From Siphonodentalium dalli (lineage: Eukaryota > Mollusca > Scaphopoda > Gadilida > Siphonodentaliidae), in the NCBI GenBank assembly GCA_032622095.1, contig CP136065.1, positions 112,943,195 through 113,007,194 of the forward strand: a stretch of 64,000 bases of DNA. The letters run 5' to 3'. The translations under genes were made by a program, and so were the position numbers. Positions 48,501 to 59,311 of the stretch are shown piece by piece. The first letter of the stretch is position 1; each line of letters opens with the position of its first letter. The notes under the pieces were generated by a model that saw nothing but the letters and a program-made list of their open reading frames with translations, was not told the origin of the DNA and ran no database searches.

Positions 48501-50918
48501 ATACAGCGTTCTTCTTGGTATACATGTAGGCACTATAGTTAATGAATAATATTATTTAATAGACTGAAAAACATCAATATTCTTCATCCTATTCACAAAT
48601 TATAATGGGACCTCCGGGCATGCATGGACACGTATTATATATGGGGACTTCCGCAAATATTTTATCGTGATATAATATTCAATCTCCGCAAAGGGATATC
48701 CGCGAATATAATTGATGAATAAAACCATTATTATTTATTAATCGTTGAATATGTCTTAAATGTACTCTGTATACACCACTTTCCTTCTTCAAAGTTGTTC
48801 GTTTTGCCAATTTAGAAGGAACTCCGTGAATTATGAATGCGAGTTGAGGGACCCCCGCGATTCAATTTGCGTGATCAGGACACCCGCGCAGCAATCTCCG
48901 GGAGTGTATATATATATAGGCGCTAGCTAATGAATAATATTATTTGATTGACTTAATAAATAACATCTAATAAATATTCTTCATCTTATTCACAAATTTA
49001 AGGAGTCCTTCTGGCATACGAGGACATATATATCTATATAGTGAATATTTATCGTCGTTTGATTTGCACCAAGTGAACTCGGCGCATATAATTGATAGAA
49101 CAAACCACTATTATGATGATCGTGTCGTTATTTGTTTAAAATACGTATCAATTGACATATACGCACCCGTTCCCTCATTAAAATCAACATATTTCGCCTA
49201 TTTTAGGGGACGTCCGCGAATTCGGGGACCCGCTCAAAGGGACTCCCGCAAATAGGGACCTACTGCAAATCGTCACACCGACATTGGGAATTCCCATGTT
49301 TATTTATATATATCTGACGTCACATGAACATAGTTTCTTCAACATAGCCACCAGAGACCTCCAGCGTTAATTACGGTTTTAGTTATTAGTTTTACATTTA
49401 GTTATTAGTTTTACATTTAGTTATTAGTTTTTCATTTAGTTATTAGTTTGACAAATTTGATCATTACCGGAAAGTTGTTGATTTCGCTGTTAGATATTGA
49501 TTCGAATATGAAACATATTGAATTGAAATAGAACGTCATTAATTGTGCATTGGTGATAATTTATATATATTAAATTTAAGAATGACAATAAGGCATATTA
49601 TACTGCTCTCCGAAATTGGAGGAAATAAAGGTATATATATTGAAAAGGAATGTACGTTTATTGAATATGCGATAGCTGTACTAATTGTTTGTTATTAGAT
49701 ATTAGTTGAACAATGAATACTATTAAATTAAAATAGAACATTAATTCTGCATCGGTCAACATTTATTGTGAATCTATATATATTAAAACTGAATTGTTTC
49801 TTATTGAACCAAAGAACGACTATTGGTTTGAAAATGGAGACATTGGTTTGAAATAGATTGCTATTAAACGGAATAGACTTATATTGAAGGTGCGATGCAT
49901 GTAAATGTTTTCACAAACCACCAGTAACTTTTATTTCATGTAATTTCCGACCGAATGGCCGCCCATACATTTTTCTTCAAATCTTCGAATTTGTAGCTAC
50001 GCAGTGCGCATATTCAGGATGCCAGAGATAGCTCACCATATATATGTGATTGTGGGAATCAATGAAACATTCGAAATAATCAATAAGAGAGAAGTAGGAG
50101 CATACCAAATATTGAAAACAACAGGAAGTGTTAAAGGCCAACTTAGTTTTCGAACCCCCAGATCACATAATTTATATAAAATATACGCCATAATGAAACA
50201 TACCCTTTGAAAGAGGAAGCTCCAAAACATTGTATTATCAACTTATCCAGTGTAATAGACTGTGAACATGTTGTTTCTGACGTGTTTTTTCTTCTGGATT
50301 GTATATCAAATTGTATTATTTTCAATGGAGGGGAAATAACTCTAAATCTTAAAGATAGAGTTATTTCCCTTCCATTGAAAATATATTTTTAGTTTGAATT
50401 CTGTTGCATTCTGGGAGCCAAAACGGGGGTAATTTTGTATGATTTCAGCTGTTTTCTATTTCTCTTTGGACATCTGAGACACAGACGTTTCAAATGGTGA
50501 TGAATTATAGTATTTTAATCATATTTTATGGCATATATTGTTATTAAAATCGTATATCAAGGCTCTATACAAAAATTATCAGTGACTCCACAATTAAGTG
50601 GCCTTTAAAATGCGGATTTATACTGAGTACAAGTCTGAATTTGAGATGAATATTTACGGAAGAGTATATATATAACTTTGAATTTGAAGGGATTTTGAAG
50701 GGATGTGTTTCAAAAATTCAACTGAAAAAGTACGCATGTGAGGTTGTGTCGTGTCGAGTACTAACAATTAAGGAAAAGCTTAACACAAAAATTTCATCAG
50801 GGCCGGAATTGGCGGATTATGGTGTTTTATAAGTAGTTTGATCATGTAGTGAATTACTTACCACGGCCACGATTATTCCTACCAAAAAGTAAAGAAATAA
50901 TGAATATATGTTAGACAT
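35013..50918 (-). CDS. Gene A: secreted EGF-FReD protein with C-terminal Gly-heptad helix (4 exons)
   Basis: Exons in transcript order are 50918-50862, 42579-42502, 37727-37631 and 36574-35013. Donors are GTAAGT, GTAAGT and GTTAGT; acceptors end CACAG, TGTAG and TCTAG. Phases 0, 0 and 1 join cleanly into an inferred 597-residue protein. Residues 1-19 form a hydrophobic signal peptide. An EGF-like module (about 37-72, split over two exons) has spacing C-x6-C-x3-C-x12-C-x-C-x8-C and two N-glycosylation sequons (NGS, NAT). A fibrinogen-related domain spans about 78-287 and a long helical tail about 288-597. AATAAA lies about 95 bp past the stop (34918-34913). It is a paralogue of gene B, 6.8 kb upstream on the same strand, with identical exon phases. 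FReDs are usually secreted lectin-like binding domains; the role here is inferred. The first exon is the least certain part because it is only 57 bp long and 8.3 kb away. Confidence 0.85.
37257..37620 (+). mobile_element. TTAA-flanked MITE family 2, beside a gene A donor
   Basis: Ends resemble AGGGCCCACTCAATTTTCGA and, reversed, AGGCACACTTAATTTTG; flanked by TTAA at 37253-37256 and 37621-37624. The right TTAA touches the GTTAGT donor of gene A exon 3. Homologous to 50135-50604 and to an inverted part at 48247-48425. Confidence 0.7.
37631..37727 (-). CDS. Gene A exon 3: second part of EGF-like domain
   Basis: A 97-bp exon, phase 0 to phase 1, between acceptor TTATTGTAG and donor GTTAGT. It encodes 32 residues beginning TDCQNNGSWNAT and ending HCERYPI, with the last four EGF cysteines and the C-x-C-x8-C signature. 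The matching exon of gene B has the same length, phases and cysteines. The donor is followed directly by a TTAA target site and a MITE (37257-37620). Confidence 0.95.
38764..39167 (+). mobile_element. Helitron in intron 2 of gene A
   Basis: 5' TCTATTATATAGTTTTGAAC plus CTGTC, 3' hairpin CCCAGACGAAGTCCGG then ACATCAGCTAG|T. 404 bp, with an internal direct repeat of a 'GATCCCGGGAACAATATGGGCGGGTC'-type module (about 38836 and 38970). Confidence 0.8.
39419..39852. mobile_element. TTAA-flanked MITE, copy 2 (family of 8783-9218)
   Basis: Same AGGTACTCAATCCGA inverted ends, flanked by TTAA at 39415-39418 and 39853-39856. 434 bp; carries a CAA microsatellite. Lies in intron 2 of gene A. Confidence 0.82.
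40340..41270. repeat. Diverged duplicate, copy 2 (partner 10056-10770)
   Basis: Same ordered blocks as the partner copy and the same orientation, within intron 2 of gene A. No coding content. Confidence 0.5.
41440..41700 (-). repeat. CCGTCC-family repeat, inverted copy
   Basis: Reverse complement of the 760-1715 type: 'GGTGACCTCATTTGAACAAATCTG', then 'CATCCACACCAAATATTAACC'-like sequence, ending in GGACGGATGGGCGGGG. Confidence 0.65.
41994..42322. mobile_element. piggyBac-type MITE
   Basis: Inverted ends CCTCTTCGCTGCTAAATGACG and reverse complement, flanked by TTAA at 41990-41993 and 42323-42326; 329 bp, non-coding. Both the TTAA target and the CCT...TGC start fit piggyBac-derived MITEs. It sits in a 'GTGGGGTGCGATC' repeat, about 180 bp from exon 2 of gene A. 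Confidence 0.78.
42502..42579 (-). CDS. Gene A exon 2: linker with the first two EGF cysteines
   Basis: A 78-bp exon (26 codons, phase 0 to 0), acceptor TCTTCACAG and donor GTAAGT. The translation ends DATNQCQANLKTCE and aligns with gene B exon 2 (DAVNQCQALLNTCM): same Q-C-Q-A, L, T-C positions. Its two cysteines complete the six of the EGF-like domain. A long palindromic repeat starts about 40 bp upstream of its acceptor. Confidence 0.87.
42622..42770. repeat. Long palindrome A
   Basis: Arms of about 73 bp around a 3-base GAA loop (42695-42697). The inner stem is GCATGAACCCC / GGGGTTCATGC, the outer stem AACGGCGG / CCGCCGTT. Confidence 0.85.
43446..43597. repeat. Long palindrome B
   Basis: Same sequence type as palindrome A, loop at 43519-43521, with a few arm mismatches. 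Confidence 0.85.
44968..45087. repeat. Long palindrome C, centre deleted
   Basis: Same arms, but the GCATGAACCCC centre is missing and CAGCAAACAGTTTGCTG now forms the tip. Confidence 0.8.
45628..45774. repeat. Long palindrome D
   Basis: Full-length copy with the inner GCATGAACCCC stem intact, in inverted overall orientation. Confidence 0.85.
46400..46770. repeat. Copy of the 19.5-21 kb repeat family
   Basis: CCCATTAATTACTGGTTG (46528) and 'CCAACTTGAAAATCTTGACC' align with the 19560-21010 units. Preceded by a CAA microsatellite near 46325 and a C-tract at 46450. Confidence 0.45.
48039..49512. mobile_element. TIR element, 1.47 kb, with 206-bp inverted ends
   Basis: Left arm 48039-48246 and right arm 49307-49512 are near-perfect reverse complements; both include four to five copies of an 18-bp ACTAAATGTAAAACTAAT minisatellite. 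The interior has two degenerate units of about 400 bp (GCTAATGAATAATATTATTT near 48536 and 48926) and a piece of MITE family 2. No transposase. Intron 1 of gene A. Confidence 0.8.
50135..50604 (+). mobile_element. TTAA-flanked MITE family 2, full copy
   Basis: Ends AGGCCAACTTAG and, reversed, AGGCCACTTAATTG; flanked by TTAA at 50131-50134 and 50605-50608. 470 bp, non-coding, about 260 bp downstream of gene A exon 1. Confidence 0.75.
50862..50918 (-). CDS. Gene A exon 1: signal peptide
   Basis: ATG at 50918 opens 19 codons (MSNIYSLFLYFLVGIIVAV) that form a strongly hydrophobic signal-peptide core, running in frame and phase 0 into a consensus donor GTAAGT. Exon 2 then starts GSTK, giving a plausible signal-peptidase site near AVG-S. 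It was chosen because it is the only signal-like exon with a phase-0 donor that I found between exon 2 and gene B. An alternative first exon cannot be excluded. Confidence 0.65.
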
Positions 50919-51655
50919 ATTTAAAGAACATGACTAATCGTAAGTATTGAAAGGAAACACTTTGTGCTGAAGTTAACTGGCCATGGGATTTATAAGAAAA
51001 AATTCCAAAGCTATTAAAAAAATTCAAAAAAATCAAAAAATCCGTCATTATAGATGGCGTGATTATTTTCCTGTTGATATGAGATTTAATCGTCGACATC
51101 TCTATCACGCGCGCCTAGTTATATCTTCAAATCATAACCATATTAGATTCTGATTAGCTTTTATTCCGAGATTAATGTTTAGCCCTAAGCGGCTACTTGT
51201 CATACACAAACAAGTGTTCAGTATGCGATTAGATGGTATCCGTTCAACGTGGTAACACCTACATGCAAACACTGCATTGCTTTCGCGCTCAGTGCATGCT
51301 CGTATGATCAGATGAGAGGCTTGTTTAGTTTCGTATTTTGCAATAGTTTAAATGTGGAGACTATATCCATGTTTGTTAGCGTGTATACGTTATGTGAAAA
51401 TATTGTACATAAACTTTTTCGCCCTGAAATTTGCTTTTTATGTGAGAAGAGACTAAATATAAATAAAAGGTCGCGGACCAAAATGTTCCCCGACGAAAGT
51501 TGCAGGTTTGAAGAATTTATGGGTTTCAGATCCCTATATTACAAACTGTAGGAAGAATTGATTACACCAATATAATACAACTGCATATTCACTAAATATG
51601 TTGCACATATTCACCGTGTCGAGAAAGGGTCAATAACTATAAAATAAAAACAACA

Positions 51656-52130
51656 TGATGCATCCCAGGATGTACGATTCTATGTCGACAAATTAATGGC
51701 AATAACTCCGCCCAAAATGACTCCGACTAAACTAAAATCGCAGGTGCGCAGGTTCCCATGCTGGTTGACTTCTGTGACAAGTTAAAAAAAAATCACTGGA
51801 AAATGACGGAATACATGCTCGGACAAAAGATGCATCTCAGGATGTACGATTCTATGTCGAATAATGGCAATAACTCCACCAAAATGATTTCGACTGAACT
51901 AAAAGTCGCAGGTGCACAGGTTCCCATGCTGGTTGACTTCTATGTCAAGTTTAAACAAAATTGACTGGAAATGACGGAATACAGACTCGGACAAATGATG
52001 CGATGTACGATTCTATGTCGAAAAGGGGCAATAACCCCGCCAAAATGAGTCCGACAGAACTCAAAATCGTGCACGCCAAGTTGGAATAACATTGACCATA
52101 AAATAACAGAATACAGGCTCGGACAAAGTT
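51656..52130 (+). repeat. Three tandem units of about 160-172 bp
   Basis: GTACGATTCTATGTCGA recurs at about 51672, 51844 and 52005; each unit includes GGCAATAACTCC, 'CCCATGCTGGTTGACTTC' (first two) and 'GACGGAATAC'. The block ends in ACGCACGCACGCACGG. Confidence 0.75.
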
Positions 52131-52184
52131 CCGGACGCACGCACGCACGGAGAGCCTGACACACATATATACCACGCACGGACG

Positions 52185-53640
52185 ATACGGTCATTACTAT
52201 AGTCCAAGTAGAATTTACATTAAATTTGACATACTTATTTTTTTTTATTGTTCTTTGGTCTGGTCGAGGGCCGAGGACATACAACAACAAAAAAAACTCG
52301 CTCGGACGGCTAAGTCATTTACGGACAACCAAATAACTCACAAGCGATCCGGTACCAAGCTGAGTAGAAAGCGACTGGGAGCAAAATAATGCAACCAGTC
52401 CACTCGACTTCCCACCGACGAAAGCAGATGATATTGTGAGAAAACTTGGTATTACAGCCCATAGTAGTAACGCTCATATCGGTCAAACTGTGTTCACCAC
52501 GTGTACATGGTATCATCAAATCGGAAGGTATCACAAAAACGGACCATGCGAGAAAGTCATTTTCATGTATATGATATGGCACTATCTGTGATTCTAATCA
52601 TAAAACGGACAACGGAAACACATGTGTCTGTCCACACGAAGCAGGGATATTTACCCACCTGATGTCAGTCGGTTCTCCCAGATCAAACCATTTACCAATT
52701 TTTAGTGAGTTATTTCAGTGTTTTTGCTCTCTCCGATTTTCGATAACATCTATTCATTAGTATAACCCCTGTCCTTCTATACGCTGCCGGAATTATTCCG
52801 GGATATAGCTGAATATGACAAAGAAGCATAGGATTGAACATAGTTTAAAAATTACTTGTCATTCTCAATATGCGTGCGGTATGGTGACAATTGTTGGCCC
52901 ATACAGATGCCAAAGTCGCGGCTTAAGGTGTCACTAACGTCGGAGTAAAAACAGTAAATATAATGCGTAGTACTTAGGGAGTTTTCGCGTGTTTTCATGT
53001 GTATCTGAGATTGATCCGTTGGCTACGAATCTAATCTGACGATTTGTTCCTTTAATAAATGTTCAGATAATTAGTCCAACAAACGGCCGTTTGTCGGACT
53101 TAAAGACATATTATGGACTTGTTCGGGGCGTGACATTGATAAGTTAGTATTCAGGCGCTATGCCAACCTGTGGAATGTAGCATTCCACTAACATCGCCGA
53201 AAAATTCAAAGAAATCGACCATACCACTCCATAGAAAACATCGTCTGAACTACGCCCAATTGTAAATATTTACATCTCGATTATGAACGCAACTATCGGA
53301 GTGGTATATCTCACAAATGATTTCGGCATCGAGTCATTGCATTTAATTAATATATAAAATGACCGTGTGCATCGTCAATTTGAATTAATATATACGTAAC
53401 ATACTTTGTGCAAGATTATTCTTAATTTCTATTTGATCACCCGACCGGAGTGTTTCACATCACTTTAATATCTGAACATTTCACACAAAGAGTAGGCTCT
53501 ATCCACGAACATACTGGGCTACACCCGAAACTCGTTTGTTCTGTTCTCTTAGTCGGGTAATTCATCCACTCAATCACTTACAGGGATGTGACATTGGTGT
53601 GACATGCCCCAGTAAGTTATCACCAGTAGATATCACCCCT
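52185..53640. other. No gene seen
   Basis: Only short ORFs without recognisable motifs. Confidence 0.4.
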
Positions 53641-53644
53641 TATA

Positions 53645-55690
53645 ATTCAAATCTCGACCTGACGGCGACGATACTAGAGGTGGTGTTTGTATCTATATAA
53701 AGGAAAATCTTCAATATAAACCCATACCAGATTTGACAACATTTATACAACACGTAATAGAAACATTATTTACAGAAATACACCGAGGAGCGAACGATAA
53801 TTATATAATAGGATGTATTTATAGACCGAACACAGCACCAAAGGCCGACTCGGACAAATTTATGTTGAAATTCGATAATATATTAGAACAATTGAACAAT
53901 GCCAAGTCTTACATAATACGTGACCTCAACATCGACCTCTTAAATTTCGTCACGCATAACAAAAACTGCCCATGATATCGAAACCTACAAGAATGACTGA
54001 GCACTCTGATACCCTAATTGATCACATTTATACCAACAAAGTACAAGGGGGTCACCAAACAGGGACAATTACCTGCGACATCTCCGATCATTTCGGCATA
54101 TTCCTCTCCGAATCAAACAAACACAAACCCCTCTCATAAAAAAAGTCACGTACAGGAATTACAGCCCAAATAATGTCAATATTTTCAAAAACTTGTTAAA
54201 ATCCTGTAAATTCAACTCATTTCTCAGCTGTCACTCACCTGATAAGGCATATGACAAATTATTGGTTTTAGACATATATATGAACGCGCATGATATTATG
54301 TATACATATGTAAACATGTTTTCTTTCAACCATTGATGTATGCATGGTATAAGAAATAAATCTATCTATCTAGCTTTTCCTCTCATAACACGAAATGTAA
54401 CCAAAAATATATATAAAGCGCGAACCATGGATGACACCTATTACCACCTATTACCAAGAGCCTATTACCACCTATTACCAAGCACCTATTACCAAGCAAG
54501 AATTACCACCTATTACCAAGCAAGAATTATACTCTAATAAACTGAAGGCACCTTCAGAAACAAATAAAATCGCCTATTTAAATTATCGTCAATTATATAA
54601 TAATTAGGAAATGTAAAAATAATTATTATTGCGATAGTCTAGAAAAAAATAAGAATGATATAAAAAAACACATAGAAAATTCTTAAAAACGCCATCAATA
54701 AAAATAAAAAATCATGTAATGTAACTACCCTCAGATATTAAATGATAACGAATCGTTACAGAGCTATCTGACCCGAACATAATAGCCGAAAAATTCAATG
54801 ACTACTTTTCAAAAATCGGTCGAAACACCAGCAACTCTATACGCACTGAAACTGATGCAATTTTCACTGACCATCTTCGAAATAGCCGAACAAACGAATT
54901 CGAAATAGAACCTACATTGATACAGGAAATATTATTGACATGTTATACTATGCAAGGGAAAATGAGCAAAGATTACAACGGCATATCGACCACACTTATG
55001 AAAGAGAGTATCTTCATAATAGCCCCACAACTTACGCATATATTTAATCTATCGTTCGAACAGGGAATATTCCCAATGAAAATGAAAATTTCCAAAGTAG
55101 TCTCCATTCCTAAAATAAATAACTCTAAGGAAATAACAAACTATCGCCCAATCAGTATCCTGCCATCGTTCTCTAAACTGCTTGAAAAAATAATGCAAAA
55201 ACGACTAGTGGATTTTCTAAATGAACATGAAATATTGTATAAACACCAATATGGATTTAGACCAAATTACTCAACATTTCATCCGATTATGCACCTTCTA
55301 GACCATCTCATTAAAAATAATGATACACCGACACGGGATTCCACCTTATTGACTTATCTAAAGTATTCGATACGATCGACCACGACATACTGTTATCAAA
55401 GTCATGGTTCCATAGTTATTTGAATGAGAGGAGGCAATACGTTAAATATAGTGGGAGTATACTTCTTACCTTATGAATACTTCCTGTGGGGTTCCACAAA
55501 GCTCCATTCTTGGGCCGATAATATTTTTTAATATACGTGAATGATATGGTAAATTCTACAACAATGGACATTTTATCGTATGCCGATGACACCACACTGT
55601 TCACACGCGGTAAAGATGGCGAACTGGTACAACGTTATGTCAACAATGAATTGGCCAATGTATCTGATTAGTGCTGCTTTAATAAAGTTT
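53645..55690 (+). pseudogene. Non-LTR retrotransposon relic with endonuclease and RT
   Basis: An EEP-endonuclease-like part begins near 53665 (GGVCIYIKENLQYK) and includes IIGCIYRPN and DLNIDLL (about 53925). It is followed by a decayed linker with SDHFGIFL, then RT blocks DYNGISTTLMK, KVVSIPK, NYRPISILPSFSKLLEK and YGFR (54975-55265), CGVPQSSILGP (about 55475) and the catalytic YADDTTLF (about 55580). Several frameshifts and stops make it inactive. Order and motifs fit a CR1/Jockey-like LINE, distinct in sequence from the 11.8-13.6 kb copy. Confidence 0.85.
54429..54530 (+). repeat. CACCTATTACCA minisatellite inside the LINE relic
   Basis: About nine imperfect copies of ACCTATTACCA with AAGCA variants. 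Confidence 0.8.
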
Positions 55691-55699
55691 AAATTAATA

Positions 55700-57640
55700 T
55701 TAATAAAAGCGATTAAGACTATTATTTGCACTCGGATCAATCAAGCAAGGGCACTTAAATGTGTATACGGCAGGCCGTTTGGACTTGTATTACCGTTACG
55801 GTGTTGTCCATGAAAGACAGCAAAGACAGTAAACCGTCGAATGTCGCAACTACTTTGGTAGGTTTCGTATTGGGTTTTATCGACTCTATTATAGCTGGGA
55901 TGTGTATAAACATAATATGATCATGTACGTAAACGTAATTTGCGCCCGCTTGTTAATGTTCATGGGATTATCGGCTGAATTGTTATCTTTATAGAAGGAT
56001 TTGATTATAAACCCTAAGGGTGGATACACACATGCATGTAATCTCTGTAATTATCGTGTATTTGGCGTTTTACATGGATCATACAGACGATGTAATATGT
56101 GTCCACTGACAACCCAATCATTGCCTACGTGTTGAACGCACTGAATTCTAGTTCCAATTAAGTCGGAATGTAGATAAGCCGTTATCTTGGACCGAGTCGC
56201 CAGGCCACTTAAAAAAATTGTTCGTGGGATAACCCATATGGTAGATTTTCTATTTAAATAATTACCAGTCCTCTCTTATTTATAGCAGTGGTGGATCAGG
56301 ATTTCCCCGACGCATGCAGGGGCTATATATGACCCCGAAAGCTACCAGGCGGGGGTGGCTAACTCTGAGCTATTTAAGTAAAACATATCATACCTTCTTG
56401 CCCAGATTATTCCGACCGATACATTCAACTAAGTCCCTTAGCGATTTGAAGCGTTCGAGACCCAAACAAGCATCATGGTTGAAAATGTTCTACACCAAGC
56501 CTGTATATGCCAGACGTATGACTTCTGGTGTTCGTGCATTAATAAAATGCCAGATATCACACAGACTTGACTAATGTCCGCATCCGTAAGAGAAGACATG
56601 TTTTGGACTGGCCTTAAATGTACTGATAGAAGACAATTTGACTTCGCTTAGCACTACTCACTTGTCTGGCCTGTTAACAATGAACCGCTCGCGCGCAGGT
56701 GATTAATGTTGTCAATAATTGGTGTGGCCATGTAAAATACATGTATTTAACATACAGAAATTACATGCATGTGTGTATCCACCCTTATAATGGGACACAA
56801 GAAAATGATATATACAATGTGTGTAAATAATCACACATAACGTTAATGTGGATATTTAGCCTGCCATGTAACGAGTCTCAGCTGTCTGGCCATCGACGCA
56901 GTCCTGTCTGGAATTTTGCGCACCGGTGTAGGTAGTGACGTCATCGTGTACGTCTTGATGTCATGACGCCTTTACTTGTTTTCCAAGAAGCAATCTTAAA
57001 ATGACTCTGCGATCTTTCAATCGGAACTTAAAGTTTCCGTTTGTCGGCCTTGAACTTTGAGAATATTTCATCAATCTTTTAGGCGGAAATACCGTTAGAA
57101 AATTGATGATAATATGTAAACGGCCAGCAAGGTCGCTAGATTCCTCTTTCGGGGTAAATATTTTTAATAATTTTATGAAATATGTAAACAAAACTTTTTC
57201 ATGCAATTTAACTTTTTTGTTAACCAGAGCTTTTGTTCAATTTACATTCACTTTTTGAAAATATACTTGGCTTTAGGAGCATGATGTTCCTACATATGAT
57301 GAAGTATAGCTAACAGTTGCTAGATCAAAGTTTTTTATTTTTGCCCTGGAGCATTTTGCCCAATTACACATTTCGAGGTGGCATTAATCAATACAAAATG
57401 GCGGCCGTCGCCAACAATCATGTTTGGACTCCGCTGACCTTTGAATTATGAATAAATTATTCTACTTTAGGTAATTTAATCTATTTTTAGAGTGGGCTGA
57501 AAAAGTCGATTAGTATATCTCATATTCGCATACGTATACCCTAGGTCGCTTCGCGGGAGAGCGGGCGCTATAATGCATCAACGCTGGGAAACGGAGTCCA
57601 GAATTAGTCCTCAAAGCACGTTCTTCTAACTTATTTTCAG
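55700..57640. other. No gene recognised
   Basis: Short ORFs only; this is the 3' flank of gene B. Confidence 0.4.
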
Positions 57641-57642
57641 GA

Positions 57643-57648
57643 TTTATT
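57643..57648 (-). terminator. PolyA signal of gene B
   Basis: AATAAA on the minus strand, about 115 bp after the gene B stop codon. Position and orientation fit; use is inferred. Confidence 0.5.
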
Positions 57649-57761
57649 TTAAACCTTATTTCTCAGATAATACATCACAATCCACTATAAATTGCTGCCA
57701 ACACGACAGGTCTCTTCAACTGTCAATGTATGACATTGTGGAACCACACAGCAAGTCCACT

Positions 57762-59311
57762 TTACTTGTTGTGTTCGCGAATAAGATCAGGGAGTCTTGA
57801 CATGATGGAGGCTAATCGAGACCAAGCCTCGACGATTCCATTGACACTTTGAACAAGCCGCAATACGAAACTCTTTGCTTGTGAATCTGGAGCCTTTGTT
57901 GAGAGGAGATGTGTGAAGAAGCGAGATAGTATGCGAGCTAAATCGGTAATGATCATGGAAAAGCGCGAGAGAACTTCCGCCAAGCAAGCCAAAGTGGTTG
58001 TGCCCATGTCAGTTATAATCTTTCCAAGATGAGCTAAGGTCTTTCCAAAATTCGACAGAATTTCCCCAAGATCCATTAGGAATTGTCCGAGTTCACTTAA
58101 CGCTTCAATTTGCTCTGAAAGTTTCTTACCCAACTGTTTTAGTGTACCTCCAAGTCGGGTCAGAATTCCTCCAAATCTAGTCGACATAGTGCGGAGCTCA
58201 GCAAGGATATGATCATCCTCACAATTAGCCTTTCCGATACAGTTGAACACGTCGTCGAGTCTTGTGATGGCCTGGCCGAGGTCAATAAACAATGTTCCCA
58301 ACTCCCCAATTGTGTTCCCAATTATCGCATGTATGCCGCCTTCATCGACCATGGCTTCACTAAGGGAAATCACAGCGAAGCCGAGGCTACTAATTGCGTC
58401 ACCCAAACTACTCAAAACACCACTGAATAGAAAATCCAGAATGTCCTTATATCGGAAAATCATTCGACAAAACAGTGCCATGATTTTGTCTACGTTTTCA
58501 TAGAGGTGTTCTATGACTTCATGCAATTGTGAATGTTCTGCTACTGGTGAACACATACCAACGACGTGTAATGTCACATCAGCGGACGGCAACTTTAGTT
58601 TATCGAGGCGGGATACTAGTTCTTCAACACGCTCGAGCTTTGCTATCAATAAATCCTCGCAGAACGGTCGCAGAGCCATCGGCACGAGTCTGTGGACCAT
58701 CAAATACTCATGTGTGACGTCGATGAGTTGTCCGGGGTTTTTGTACGATGGCCAGCGCTCCAGCACGCCGTTAATTTCAGGTTTGTGTAAGTTGACACCG
58801 TAGCAGTTGTCTCCGACCCACCACCCCGACTGAGTGGAGACTGAACATCCGTTACAGTCATTATCAGCAGTGCAGAATTTGGCCCCATTTGTGCCACTTC
58901 CGCCCAGACCATCCGCCAAAGGGCAACTCGGCCATTTTTGATAGAGCTCGTACGTAAGCCTATATTGATTGGTCTCGTCATCAAGCCTAATGCCGTGGTA
59001 GTAAGCCTGACACTGGGCAACACCGACACTCAGCTTGTATTCACCTTGTCTGAGAATGTTAAACATGTTGTCCAAGCCAACGAAATACTCTGACAAATGA
59101 GATCCAAACCCATCTTTGTATTCAGCCCAGCTTCTGTTGAAATCTAGTATGCCACTTCTGTCTTCCAAGCGGTAAAATTCCCCCCTCTTCTCCAGAAAAG
59201 TCCATCCTCCATAGCCGAATTCACACCAAACGTTGAATGGCTCAGACTGAATTGGTTTGATTGTCAATGGGCCATGGCCGCTGTATCCATTTAAATGGGC
59301 TTCTGTACAGT
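57762..59311 (-). CDS. Gene B exon 4: FReD plus Gly-heptad tail
   Basis: Encodes 515 residues plus the shared Asp codon. FReD blocks: DCTEAHLNGYSGHG, VWCEFGYGGWTFLEKRG, FNRSWAEYKDGFG, EYFVGLDNM, YRLTYELY and SGWWVGDNCYGVNLH. The calcium-loop region reads DNDCNGCS, again with Cys replacing usual ligand positions. The tail shows the same 7-residue Gly ladder as gene A, at protein residues 406-539, with 15 of 20 positions Gly, and the same five tail cysteines. Conservation of the ladder between two diverged paralogues argues for selection on it. Confidence 0.96.

Noticed and set aside
51249-51551. 100-residue plus-strand ORF with eight cysteines upstream of gene A
   Set aside because: No domain spacing recognised, no signal peptide, no splice or promoter support; chance ORF more likely.
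57787-59029. Antisense and off-frame ORFs over the gene B FReD exon
   Set aside because: Shadows of the real 516-codon exon on the minus strand.
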